Shown in pieces: positions 26,006 through 34,018 of a stretch of DNA of 64,000 nucleotides. The position numbers and the translations under genes are program-made. Position 1 is the stretch's first letter; the number at the start of each line of letters is the position of its first letter. The notes below the pieces were generated by a model. It was not told where the DNA came from. It ran no database searches and worked only from the letters and a program-made list of their open reading frames with translations. The DNA is from Propionicicella superfundia DSM 22317 (GTDB lineage Bacteria > Actinomycetota > Actinomycetes > Propionibacteriales > Propionibacteriaceae), in assembly GCF_000423465.1 (NCBI RefSeq), contig NZ_AUIA01000018.1, positions 50,504 through 114,503 on the forward strand. The letters are read 5' to 3'.

Positions 26006-27601
26006 TCACCGACCGTAGATGTCGCGACGCCGGTAGCCGACCGCTCCGAGGACGAGCAGGACGGCCCCCGCGGCCAGAGTGACCGAGAACGCACCCCAGG
26101 TCATCTCGTCGGCCGGCAGGTGAGGCAGGTGCCCCCACGGCTGGAGCTTCAACAGCCAGTCGGGGACGTCGAACAGGGGCAGCAGCCAGGACACCACGAT
26201 CGTCCACCCCACGACCGCCCACGAGAGACCGAACCAGCGGGGCAGCCACCCGATGAGGAACATCGCGAGGCCGAGGACGAGGACGACGCCCGGCAGCAGG
26301 GCACAGGCCGCCTGCGTGTACGTCCCGATCAGGTCGGGCGACCCGTCGTGCTGCGCCTGCGCGATCGGCAGCAGCGCTCCCGTCGCCACGAGCAGACCCG
26401 CCGGGAGCAGAACGGCGGGGACCAACGTGCTCAGCGCATAGGCCCAGCGCGAGGTCGCCGTCGCCAGCATCACCTCGGCCCTCCCCGCGGTCTCCTCCTG
26501 CCGCAGCCTTCCCAGCACGAGCACGCCGCTGAGGGTGACCACCGTCGCCATGATGGAGAGCATGGCCGCGAAGAAGGCCGCCTGCAGGGCGCCCGCCCCT
26601 CCGCCGAGCCGTCGCAGCATCTCCGCCAGCGCGTCCTGCCCTTCGAGCAGCGAGCCCATCGACAGGGACAGGGAGCCCATCGACAGCGCGGAGACCACGA
26701 TGGCGATGGTCCAGCCGACGATGCCGCCGCGCTGCAGCCGCCATGACAGGCCGCGGGCGTCTCGCAGGTACGGCGCCGCGTCGGCCGCGCCCAGGGATGG
26801 CTGCCGCAGCCCGGCGCCGTGGTCGCGCAGGGCCTCGAGGCGGAACGCGAGGGCCGACAGCACGATCGTCACCGCCGCCGGAAGGGCCAGCACCCACCAG
26901 CGCTCGCCCGCGTAGGGACGCGCCAGCGCGGCCCAGTCCAGGGGCATCGCCCAGGTCCAGGCGTCCGGCTCGGTGCGCGACCCGTCGACGAGTGCACGCG
27001 CGAGGTACAGCCCGCCGAGGAGCACCCCGACACTCCACGCCCTCGCCGTCCGAGAACTCTCGAACACCTGGGCGACGACCGCCGCCACGGCCGCGAACAT
27101 CGCACCGGTGAGGCCGATCCCGAGACCGGACGCCCACCCGCCGGCGACTCCGGCGAGGGCCGCCATGGACGCGCCGATGACCGCCCCGCAGAAAAGGGAG
27201 GCCGCAACGGCGAGCGCCAGGCCCGCGGCGAGCGGGACGGCGCGGGACACCGCCCCGGACCGGATCAGTTCGACCCGCCCGTTCTCCTCCTCGTCACGCG
27301 TGGCCCGGATCACGCCGAGAGCCGCCATCATCGCCGCGCCGGCCGCCGTGAACGTGCCGACCCGCCAGAACGTGAAGCCCCCGGCGGTCGTCAGGTCGAT
27401 CGCCGGACCGAGGATGGCGCGCATCGTGGGGTTGGCGGCGAGCTGAGCGAGCATGACGGCGCCGCTCGGCCCGTCGGGGACGAGGTCGTGGTACTTGGTC
27501 ACGGTGGCCGGCAGCAGCATGGCCAGCCCGGCGATCCAGCACAGGTAGAAGACGAGATTCCGCCGGAGCGCCAGCCGCAGCGCGGTGCCGAACCCGGTCA
27601 C
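26006..27601 (-). CDS. ABC exporter permease (polyketide-antibiotic exporter type)
   Basis: A 531-residue permease with about twelve hydrophobic segments in two similar halves. It opens with FGTALRLALRRNLVFYLCWI and carries ATRDEEENGRVELIRSGAVSR and RQEETAGRAEVMLATATSRW, the paired E-E/R loops seen in COG3559-type putative exporters of polyketide antibiotics. GTG 27601 overlaps the stop of the ATPase gene (GTGA). Probably exports a hydrophobic drug or lipid together with the upstream ATPase. Confidence 0.88.
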   Translation of the reverse strand: MTGFGTALRLALRRNLVFYLCWIAGLAMLLPATVTKYHDLVPDGPSGAVMLAQLAANPTMRAILGPAIDLTTAGGFTFWRVGTFTAAGAAMMAALGVIRATRDEEENGRVELIRSGAVSRAVPLAAGLALAVAASLFCGAVIGASMAALAGVAGGWASGLGIGLTGAMFAAVAAVVAQVFESSRTARAWSVGVLLGGLYLARALVDGSRTEPDAWTWAMPLDWAALARPYAGERWWVLALPAAVTIVLSALAFRLEALRDHGAGLRQPSLGAADAAPYLRDARGLSWRLQRGGIVGWTIAIVVSALSMGSLSLSMGSLLEGQDALAEMLRRLGGGAGALQAAFFAAMLSIMATVVTLSGVLVLGRLRQEETAGRAEVMLATATSRWAYALSTLVPAVLLPAGLLVATGALLPIAQAQHDGSPDLIGTYTQAACALLPGVVLVLGLAMFLIGWLPRWFGLSWAVVGWTIVVSWLLPLFDVPDWLLKLQPWGHLPHLPADEMTWGAFSVTLAAGAVLLVLGAVGYRRRDIYGR

Positions 27602-28488
27602 GCCGAGGCCCTCTCGGCGTACTGCGCCAGGAACAGCTCCTCGAGGCTGGGCGGGGTCGCGGTCACACCGCGCGCTCCCGCCCGCGCCAGGGCCGCCAGC
27701 ACCGCCGGCATCGCCTCGTCGGCGACGTGCCAGGTCGTCCGCCCGTCGCTCCTCGTGCGTTCCGACACCCCCGGCAGCCCCGACACCACGGACGGGTCGG
27801 CCAGCTCGGCGACGACGACGGTCCGGTGCAGGTGGCGGAGTTCGTCGAGCGTCCCCGTCTGCACGATCCGGCCGCTCTTGATGATGCTGACGACGTCGCA
27901 CAGCGCCTCGACCTCGGACAGGATGTGACTGGACAGCAGCACCGTGCACCCCGCGTCCCGTTCGGTGCGGATGTAGTCGGTGAAGGTGCGCTCCATGAGC
28001 GGATCCAGGCCGGACGTCGGCTCGTCGAGCAGCAGCAGCTCGACATCGGATGCGAGGGCGGCGATGAGCGCGACCTTCTGCCGGTTTCCCTTCGAGTACG
28101 TCCTCCCCTTCTTCCGCGGATCGAGGTCGAAGCGCGCGATCAGGTCGTCGCGTCTGCGCTTGTCGAGCCCGCCCCTGGCCCGGCCGATGATGTCGATGGC
28201 CTCGCCGCCGGTGAGGTTCGGCCAGAGGTTCACGTCCCCGGGGACGTAGGCGAGCCGGCGGTGGAGTGCCGCGGCGTCGCGCCACGGATCCCCGCCGAGG
28301 AGGACCGCCGTGCCGGAGTCGGCGCGCAGCAGCCCCAGCAGCACCCGGATCGTGGTCGACTTGCCCGCGCCGTTGGGCCCGAGGAAGCCGTGGACCTGTC
28401 CCGTCCGGACCTGCATGGTGAGGTCGTCCAGGGCGACGGTCGCGCCGAACCTCTTCGTGAGGCCGGCGATGTCGATGGCAGAGGTCAT
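27598..28488 (-). CDS. ABC exporter ATPase
   Basis: A 296-residue DrrA-like ATPase: Walker A GPNGAGKST, YVPGDVNLWPNLTGGEA Q-loop region, signature YSKGNRQKVALI (S-K-G-N instead of LSGGQ, as in this exporter branch) and Walker B LLLLDEPTSGLDP. Its ATG shares one base with the TetR stop (TGATG), so regulator, ATPase and permease form one coupled operon. Confidence 0.9.
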   Translation of the reverse strand: MTSAIDIAGLTKRFGATVALDDLTMQVRTGQVHGFLGPNGAGKSTTIRVLLGLLRADSGTAVLLGGDPWRDAAALHRRLAYVPGDVNLWPNLTGGEAIDIIGRARGGLDKRRRDDLIARFDLDPRKKGRTYSKGNRQKVALIAALASDVELLLLDEPTSGLDPLMERTFTDYIRTERDAGCTVLLSSHILSEVEALCDVVSIIKSGRIVQTGTLDELRHLHRTVVVAELADPSVVSGLPGVSERTRSDGRTTWHVADEAMPAVLAALARAGARGVTATPPSLEELFLAQYAERASA

Positions 28489-29159
28489 CAGGACTCCTTG
28501 TCCGTGACGAGGTGGGTCTGGTCGTCGCTGCCGGGAGGGGTCATCGCGTTCATGGCGTCCAGCCAGCGCGCGTCGGCCAGCAGCGGGTGGGTGAAGATCT
28601 CGATCGTCGCGCGGGCGTAGCGCGGGTAGGTGTCCGGCGCGAGGACGTCGTCGCCGCCGCCGAAGAGGCGGGCGACGTGCTCGCCGAGCAGACCGGCACC
28701 GGCGCCGAGGGCGACGAGGACGACGGCGATGGAGTAGTCGTCGTCGTAGCGGCGCAGCGTGCCGGCCTCGGCGCCGTCGCGCAGCATGTCGACGGTCGTG
28801 TCGACCATGCCGTCGAAGACGTGCTGCGCGACCCGCCCGCCGTGCCGCAGGCACATCGCGATGTAGTCGTGGAGCGGGCCCAGCTCCGGCCGCTCGGTGA
28901 GGTAGCTCCGCATGTCCGGCAGCGGTCCGGAGCCCATCACGAGGTCCTTCTCCTCGCCGATGCGCTGCATGACCCAGTCGTCGCACGCCCGGCGCAGCCC
29001 GTCCTTCGACCCGAAGTGGTACGAGACGAGGCCGACCGGCACGTCGGCCTCGGCGGCGATCCGGCGCAGCGTGACCCGCTCCCAGCCCGTCCGAGACACG
29101 AGGGCGACCGCAGCGTCGCGAATGCGCGCGGCCGTCGTCAGATCATCGGTTGAACTCAT
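28488..29159 (-). CDS. TetR-family repressor of the exporter operon
   Basis: A 223-residue regulator with the TetR helix-turn-helix in WERVTLRRIAAEADVPVGLVSYHFGSKDGL (key motif YHFGSKDGL) and a mostly helical ligand domain containing a TetR_C-type C-terminus. ATG 29159 is preferred; an in-frame TTG lies 6 bp upstream. No ribosome site is evident. The start codon lies inside an operator built of four TTGAAC/GTTCAA half-sites, which implies tight autorepression of the TetR-ATPase-permease operon. A drug or metabolite pumped by the exporter is the probable inducer. Confidence 0.88.
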   Translation of the reverse strand: MSSTDDLTTAARIRDAAVALVSRTGWERVTLRRIAAEADVPVGLVSYHFGSKDGLRRACDDWVMQRIGEEKDLVMGSGPLPDMRSYLTERPELGPLHDYIAMCLRHGGRVAQHVFDGMVDTTVDMLRDGAEAGTLRRYDDDYSIAVVLVALGAGAGLLGEHVARLFGGGDDVLAPDTYPRYARATIEIFTHPLLADARWLDAMNAMTPPGSDDQTHLVTDKES

Positions 29160-29185
29160 GTTCAATATCTTGAACCTGCGTTCAA
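29150..29185. promoter_or_regulatory. TetR operator array (four half-sites at 10-bp spacing)
   Basis: On the plus strand TTGAAC, GTTCAA, TTGAAC and GTTCAA start at 29150, 29160, 29170 and 29180, each separated by 4 bp. Every neighbouring pair is a perfect palindrome, and the 10-bp period puts all sites on one face of the helix. The TetR ATG (29159-29157) is inside the array. Two dimers could bind side by side, as in QacR-type cooperative repression. Confidence 0.85.
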
Positions 29186-29261
29186 CTCAGGTCAAGCCGT
29201 TCGCCACACGCTGCGTGGTCCGCTCACGGCTGCGGTCGTCGAGGCCGCTGGCTACGGATCA

Positions 29262-29336
29262 GCCGTCGTGCAGATGGCCATCGAGTCGATCCGGGATCTC
29301 GGCCGGCGCGGCGTCCGGCTGCGCAGCCTGACCGAG
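29262..29336 (+). pseudogene. Possible relic of a serine recombinase (resolvase)
   Basis: One frame in this otherwise gene-free 190-bp stretch reads VVQMAIESIRDLGRRGVRL then RSLTE. This resembles the catalytic-domain segment of small serine resolvases (L..TV.DL.ARGVGFRSLTE). No start and no further resolvase sequence are present, so it would be a fragment only. The match is by memory and short. Confidence 0.3.
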
Positions 29337-29346
29337 TACCATGGGC

Positions 29347-29363
29347 GTGTACATGTCTTACAC
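29347..29363. promoter_or_regulatory. Inverted repeat before the toxin-antitoxin genes
   Basis: GTGTA-CATGTCT-TACAC lies 15 bp before the antitoxin start and next to its AGGAGG site. Ribbon-helix-helix antitoxins usually bind such short repeats to autoregulate their operon. Confidence 0.4.
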
Positions 29364-29377
29364 CCGGAGGAGGTGTC

Positions 29378-29653
29378 GTGACCGTCACGATCCGACTGAC
29401 CAAAGAGGAAGAGGCGCGGCTTGATGGGTTGGCCCGGCGTACCGGTCGGACCAAGTCCTTCTACGTGCGAGCGGCGATCCGCGAGTACCTGCAAGACCTC
29501 GAGGACGCCTACGCCGCCGACGAGGCGCTCCGCGAGCTGACGGCCGCCGGCGGCCGCGGTGCTCCGCTGGCAGACCTCGAAGCGCAGTTGGGGATCACCG
29601 GCGGCGACGTGACTCGCGCGACCGCCGAACTGCGCGCTGCCGGCGACCTGTGA
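29378..29653 (+). CDS. Ribbon-helix-helix antitoxin (RelB/CopG-like)
   Basis: A 91-residue protein. The N-terminal ribbon-helix-helix (TVTIRLTKEEEARLDGLARR, then TKSFYVRAAIREYLQDLED) binds DNA as a dimer; the acidic C-terminal half should wrap the toxin. The GTG start has AGGAGG four bases away. Its stop overlaps the toxin start (GTGA), the usual layout of a type II toxin-antitoxin pair. Confidence 0.85.
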   Translation: MTVTIRLTKEEEARLDGLARRTGRTKSFYVRAAIREYLQDLEDAYAADEALRELTAAGGRGAPLADLEAQLGITGGDVTRATAELRAAGDL

Positions 29654-29919
29654 ACCCGCCGAACTGGACGGTCGAGACGACGTCCACGTTCGACCGCGCC
29701 CTCCGCCGCCTCGACCGACCCGTGCAGGCCCGCATCATCGCCTACCTTCACGCCGTCGCCGAACTATCAGACCCTCGACGTCGAGGACGTGCGCTGACAG
29801 CCACCCACGCAGGAACGTGGCGATACCGCGTCGGCGACCACCGGATCATCGTGCAGATCGTCGATGAACGGCTGACGATCCTTGCCCTCACAACCGGTCA
29901 CCGATCTGCCATCTACTGA
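29650..29919 (+). CDS. RelE/ParE-superfamily toxin
   Basis: An 89-residue toxin of the RelE fold: WTVETTSTFDRALRRLDRPVQARI in the helical hairpin, then GRALTATHAGTWRYRVGDHRIIVQIVDERLTILAL with the conserved arginines of the WRYRVGDYRI motif. RelE members cut mRNA on the ribosome and ParE members poison gyrase; the sequence fits the RelE mRNA-interferase side better because of the R-R core. Translated in coupling with the antitoxin. Confidence 0.85.
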   Translation: MNPPNWTVETTSTFDRALRRLDRPVQARIIAYLHAVAELSDPRRRGRALTATHAGTWRYRVGDHRIIVQIVDERLTILALTTGHRSAIY

Positions 29920-30093
29920 GAAGACCCGCCTGGCTCATGACCGTCAGGGGGTCTGCCGATCATGGCGACGAACGCGCTGCCGCCCAGCAGGAAGACGATC
30001 GCGGCCACGAAAGGGTCGGCGGCAGCACGCCTCATGGTGCGTCGCCTCGACCGCATCGCAGGCAGCGAGACGATGGCGATCCAGACCAACGAG

Positions 30094-31812
30094 TCAGCGG
30101 GGCGCCGGCTCCGCGAGCACGCGGGCCAGTTCGGCCCGCCGCTCGGCCTGCTCGGCCGGATCGGGCACGGGCAAGGACGCGAGCAGCCGCTTCGTGTACG
30201 GATCCTGCGGGCTGCCGAGGATCTCCGAACCGATGCCCTGCTCGACCAGCTCACCGCGATACAGCACCCCGATCCGCTGCGCCAGCATGTCGACGACGGC
30301 CAGGTCGTGGCTGATGAACAGGCAGGCGAACCCGAACTCGGCCTGCAACTGCGTGAAGAGCTCCAGCACCGTCGCCTGCACGCTCACGTCGAGCGCCGAG
30401 GTCGGCTCGTCGGCGATCAGCAGGTCGGGACCGAGCACGAGGGACCGCGCCAGCGACACCCGTTGCCGCTGCCCCCCGGACAGCTCGTGCGGGAAACGTC
30501 CCGCATACGCCGCCGGCAGCTCCACGGCCTCCAGCATGCGGCGGACCGCCGCACCCCGGTCGGGCGCCGACATCGTCGGCCGGTGGATCGCCAGCGGTTC
30601 GCCGATCGCGTCCTCGATCGTCAACTGGGGATTGAAGGAGGTCGCCGGATCCTGGAAGACGAACCCGATCCGGCTCCGCAGCGGCCGGAAGTCCCGCTCC
30701 CGGGTACCGCGCATCTCGTGCCCGAACACCTTCAGCGACCCGCCGCTGACCGGTTCGAGCCCCGCGATGGCGCGACCGATGGTCGTCTTGCCGGAGCCCG
30801 ACTCCCCGACCAGCCCGTACACCTCGCCGGGCGCGATCCGGAAGTCGACGCCGCGCACGGCCCGGAACGGAAGCACACCGAGCCGCCCCGGGTACTCGAT
30901 GACAAGGCCGGACGCCTCCACAACGGGTTCGGCCGCGGCGAACGCCGCCCGGCTCTGGTCTGTGACGCCCGCCGAGGCCGACGCCCGCCCGATGCGCGGG
31001 ACGGCGTCCAGCAGTTGCCGCGTGTACGCCTCCTGCGGGTGCGAGAAGAGGTCGGCCACCCAGTTGCGCTCGATGATCTGCCCTCTGTACATCACGGCGA
31101 CCGAGTCCGCCAGGTCGGCGACGACGCCCATGTTGTGGGTGATGAGGATGATCGACGTGCCGTACGCGTCGCGCACGTCCCGCAGCAGTTGCAGGATCTC
31201 GGCCTGCACCGTGACGTCCAGGGCGGTGGTGGGCTCGTCGGCGACGATCAGCCGCGCGCCCATCTCCAGCGCCATCGCGATCATGATGCGCTGCTTCTGG
31301 CCGCCCGAGAACTGGTGCGGATACTGGGTGATGCGTCGCTCCGCGTCGGGAATGCCGACCTTCGCCAACGCGGCGACCGCGCGCTGCTTGATCTGCCTGC
31401 GGGTCACCTTCGGGTCGTGGGCGCGCAGTCCCTCGCCGAACTGCCACCAGATGGGGAAGACGGGGTTCAGCGCCGAGGACGGCTCCTGGAAGATCATCGA
31501 CACGTCCTGGCCGCGCACCTCGCGCAATTGCGCGCCGCTCAGCCCGACGACGTTCCGGTCGCCGATCCAGATCGCACCCGTCGTCGCGGCGGTCTCGGGC
31601 AGCAGCCCGAGGACGGACCGGCCGGTGACGGTCTTGCCCGACCCGGACTCCCCGACCAGGGCGAGGATCTCGCCGGGAGCCACCCCCAGGCTGACGCCCT
31701 TCACGGCGTGGACGTCCGCGACGTCGGTGACGAACGTCACCGCCAACTCCTCGATCCGCAGCCGGTCGGGCTCGCCCGAGGTCGCGAACGCCGGCAACGT
31801 GGACTCGCTCAT
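30094..31812 (-). CDS. Dipeptide/oligopeptide ABC transporter, fused DppD-DppF ATPase
   Basis: A 572-residue fusion of the two ATPases normally encoded separately. Each half has a full set: first GESGSGKT, FSGGQKQRIMIA and LIVADEPTTALDV; second GESGSGKT, LSGGQRQRVSLARSL and [13 protein letters not shown]. Typical oligopeptide C-terminal motifs (YTRQLLDAVPRI and YTKRLLASLPVP) follow each half. ATG 31812 overlaps the permease stop. Last gene of the transporter operon. Similar fusions are common in actinobacteria. Confidence 0.92.
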   Translation of the reverse strand: MSESTLPAFATSGEPDRLRIEELAVTFVTDVADVHAVKGVSLGVAPGEILALVGESGSGKTVTGRSVLGLLPETAATTGAIWIGDRNVVGLSGAQLREVRGQDVSMIFQEPSSALNPVFPIWWQFGEGLRAHDPKVTRRQIKQRAVAALAKVGIPDAERRITQYPHQFSGGQKQRIMIAMALEMGARLIVADEPTTALDVTVQAEILQLLRDVRDAYGTSIILITHNMGVVADLADSVAVMYRGQIIERNWVADLFSHPQEAYTRQLLDAVPRIGRASASAGVTDQSRAAFAAAEPVVEASGLVIEYPGRLGVLPFRAVRGVDFRIAPGEVYGLVGESGSGKTTIGRAIAGLEPVSGGSLKVFGHEMRGTRERDFRPLRSRIGFVFQDPATSFNPQLTIEDAIGEPLAIHRPTMSAPDRGAAVRRMLEAVELPAAYAGRFPHELSGGQRQRVSLARSLVLGPDLLIADEPTSALDVSVQATVLELFTQLQAEFGFACLFISHDLAVVDMLAQRIGVLYRGELVEQGIGSEILGSPQDPYTKRLLASLPVPDPAEQAERRAELARVLAEPAPR

Positions 31813-32813
31813 CGGGTTCCCCCTTCGACGGCCAGGCCGGGTTCGTCGGCGGTTCCGCCTTCCGCGGCCGCCGCGGCGGCCGCCTTGCGCACCTTGCGCC
31901 GGGTCCGCAGCCGCGGGTCGTTGAGATCGTTCATGGACTCGCCCATGAGCGTCATCCCGAGCACGGACAACACGATGGCGACGCCGGGGAACACCGAGGT
32001 CCACCAGATGCCGCTCGTCACGTCCGCGACCGACCGGTTGAGGTCGTATCCCCATTCGGCCGCGGCCGTCGGCTCGATCCCGAAACCGACGAAGCCCAGA
32101 CCGGCCAGCGTGAGGATCGCCTCCGACGCGTTGAGAGTGAGGATCAGCGGCAGGGTGCGTGTCGCGTTGCGCAGGATATGGGTGAACATGATCCGCCGGT
32201 GCGGTGCGCCCATCACCTTGGCGGCCTCGACGAACGGCTCGGCCTTGAGGCGGACGGCCTCGGCCCGGATCACCCGGAAGTACTGCGGCACGAAGACCAC
32301 GGTGATCGACAGCGCCGCCGACAGGATGCCGCCCCACATGCTCGACCGGCCCCCGGAGATGACGATGGACATCACGATCGCGAGCAGCAGCGACGGGAAC
32401 GCGTAGATCGCGTCGGCGAACATGACCAGGACACGGTCGAGCCAGCCGCCCACGTACCCCGAGATGAGGCCGAGCAGGACGCCGATGACGATGGAGGCCA
32501 GAACCGCCGCCACGATGACGCCCAGCGCGGTCCGGGTGCCCCAGATCGTCCGGCTGAGGACGTCGAAGCCGCTGACCGTCGTCCCCCACAGGTGGGCCGA
32601 CGACGGAGGCTGCTGCGTCCCGAAGTCGCCGTCGGGGCCGCTGGTCTGCGCCCACGAGTAGGGGGCGATCACGGGGGCCAGAGCGGCGGTGAGGACGAGC
32701 AGGGCGGTGAGGGTCACACCGACGATGAGCATGCCGCGCTGCAGCCCGCGGCTGCGGCGAAGGTCGCTGACGACGGGGAGGGCGGCCCACCAGGGGGTTC
32801 GGGTCTCGGACAT
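31809..32813 (-). CDS. Dipeptide ABC transporter permease (DppC-like)
   Basis: A 334-residue permease with six helices. It has an N-terminal cytoplasmic leader, a long periplasmic loop with SSAHLWGTTVSGFDVLSR (the G-T-D-x-x-G-R-D equivalent), and the ATPase-docking segment FVEAAKVMGAPHRRIMFTHILRN. The C-terminal tail is rich in Arg, Lys and Ala. The gap to the upstream dppB-like gene is 13 bp. Confidence 0.92.
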   Translation of the reverse strand: MSETRTPWWAALPVVSDLRRSRGLQRGMLIVGVTLTALLVLTAALAPVIAPYSWAQTSGPDGDFGTQQPPSSAHLWGTTVSGFDVLSRTIWGTRTALGVIVAAVLASIVIGVLLGLISGYVGGWLDRVLVMFADAIYAFPSLLLAIVMSIVISGGRSSMWGGILSAALSITVVFVPQYFRVIRAEAVRLKAEPFVEAAKVMGAPHRRIMFTHILRNATRTLPLILTLNASEAILTLAGLGFVGFGIEPTAAAEWGYDLNRSVADVTSGIWWTSVFPGVAIVLSVLGMTLMGESMNDLNDPRLRTRRKVRKAAAAAAAEGGTADEPGLAVEGGTR

Positions 32814-32826
32814 CTGGACAGCCCCC

Positions 32827-33960
32827 TCAGTACCGGATCCGCGGGTCGATGAGAGCGGCGATGACGTCGACCACGAAGTTCGTCAGCGCGACGATCACGG
32901 CCATCATCATCACGATCCCCTGGACCGCCACGTAGTCGCGGGACGACATGTACTGGGTGAGGATGAACCCCAGTCCCTTCCACTCGAACGTCGTCTCGGT
33001 GAGCACCGCGCCGCCGAGGCTCATCGCGATCTGCATGCCCATCACGGTGATGACGGGGATCAGCGCGGGCCGCAGTCCGTGGCGGTTCACCAGACGCGTC
33101 TCGCGGACGCCGCGCGACCGCGCCGCGTCCACGTACGGCTGTTCGAGGGTGCCGATGAGATTGGTGCGGACGAGCCGCAGGAACACGCCGCCGGTCAGCA
33201 GGCCCAGGGCCACCGCGGGAAGGACGGCGTGCGAGGCGACGTCGGCCAGGAGCGCCGGATCACCGAGCCGCAGGGCATCCAGCCAGTAGAACGGGGACGG
33301 GTTGGCCACGTTCTGCAACTCGACCTCGCCGCCGGTCGAGACGCGGCCGTTGACCGGCAGCCAACCGAGGTTCACCGAGAAGACCAGCTTCAGCAGCAGG
33401 CCGATGAAGAACACCGGCGTGGCGTACCCGAGGATCGCGAAGACCCGCAGCACCGCGTCCGGCCAGCGGTCGCGAAGGCGGGCGGCGAGCATCCCGAGCG
33501 GGACGCCGATGAGGAGCGCCACGATGAGGGAGTTGAGGACGAGTTCGGCCGTCGCCGAGCCGTACGTCATGAGGATGTCGGTGACGGGACGATTGTCGGT
33601 GTACGTCGTGCCGAAGTCGCCGCGCAGGATGCCGCCCAGATACTCGACGTACTGGACCAGCAGCGGCCGATCGTACCCGGCCGCGTGGACCCGTTCGGCG
33701 AGCTGATCGGGCGGGAGGCGGCCGCCCAGTGCCGCGGTGATCGGGTCACCCGTCAGGCGCATGAGGAAGAACACCACCGTCATCAGGATGAAGACGGTGG
33801 GGAAGATCAGCAGGAAGCGGACGAAGATGTACCGGCCGAGGCCGCCCGACTTCCGGCCCGAGCCGGTCGCGGTGGCGTCCACCTGCGCGGTCGCCGCGCC
33901 GAGCGGGAGCTCGATGTCGCTCAGCGACTCGCTGCGACGCTCTTCGGTCGGTGTGCCCAT
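32827..33960 (-). CDS. Dipeptide ABC transporter permease (DppB-like)
   Basis: A 377-residue permease. A ~40-residue polar N-terminal extension precedes the first helix (YIFVRFLLIFPTVFILMTVVFF). Family motifs include RPLLVQYVEYLGGILRGDFGTTY, and the docking loop YVDAARSRGVRETRLVNRHGLRPALIP. The extension is longer than in enterobacterial DppB (~340 residues). Separated from the binding-protein gene by a strong hairpin. Confidence 0.92.
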   Translation of the reverse strand: MGTPTEERRSESLSDIELPLGAATAQVDATATGSGRKSGGLGRYIFVRFLLIFPTVFILMTVVFFLMRLTGDPITAALGGRLPPDQLAERVHAAGYDRPLLVQYVEYLGGILRGDFGTTYTDNRPVTDILMTYGSATAELVLNSLIVALLIGVPLGMLAARLRDRWPDAVLRVFAILGYATPVFFIGLLLKLVFSVNLGWLPVNGRVSTGGEVELQNVANPSPFYWLDALRLGDPALLADVASHAVLPAVALGLLTGGVFLRLVRTNLIGTLEQPYVDAARSRGVRETRLVNRHGLRPALIPVITVMGMQIAMSLGGAVLTETTFEWKGLGFILTQYMSSRDYVAVQGIVMMMAVIVALTNFVVDVIAALIDPRIRY

Positions 33961-33977
33961 GGACGTCCTTCCTGAGG

Positions 33978-34011
33978 GGCTGCCGGGCCCCGCGAACGGG
34001 GCCCGGCAGCC
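33978..34011 (-). terminator. Stem-loop between dppA- and dppB-like genes
   Basis: GGCTGCCGGGCCCCG-CGAA-CGGGGCCCGGCAGCC is a perfect 15-bp stem with a four-base loop, 8 bp after the binding-protein stop. No T-run follows. It most likely raises binding-protein expression relative to the downstream permeases. Confidence 0.75.
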
Positions 34012-34018
34012 GTGTGCA

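Noticed and set aside
25428..26082. Plus-strand frames opposite the hypothetical gene at 25422-25823
   Set aside because: The minus-strand frame has much higher third-position GC and a ribosome site; the plus-strand peptides are Arg/Pro-rich shadows.
29913..30035. Small minus-strand frame with a hydrophobic stretch (PFVAAIVFLLGGSAFVAMIG)
   Set aside because: Forty codons with no ribosome site and poor third-position bias at its end. It could be a real small membrane protein, but support is too thin to list.
29962..32406. An 814-codon open frame on the plus strand
   Set aside because: Antisense to the fused DppDF ATPase and the DppC permease; composition is that of a shadow frame.
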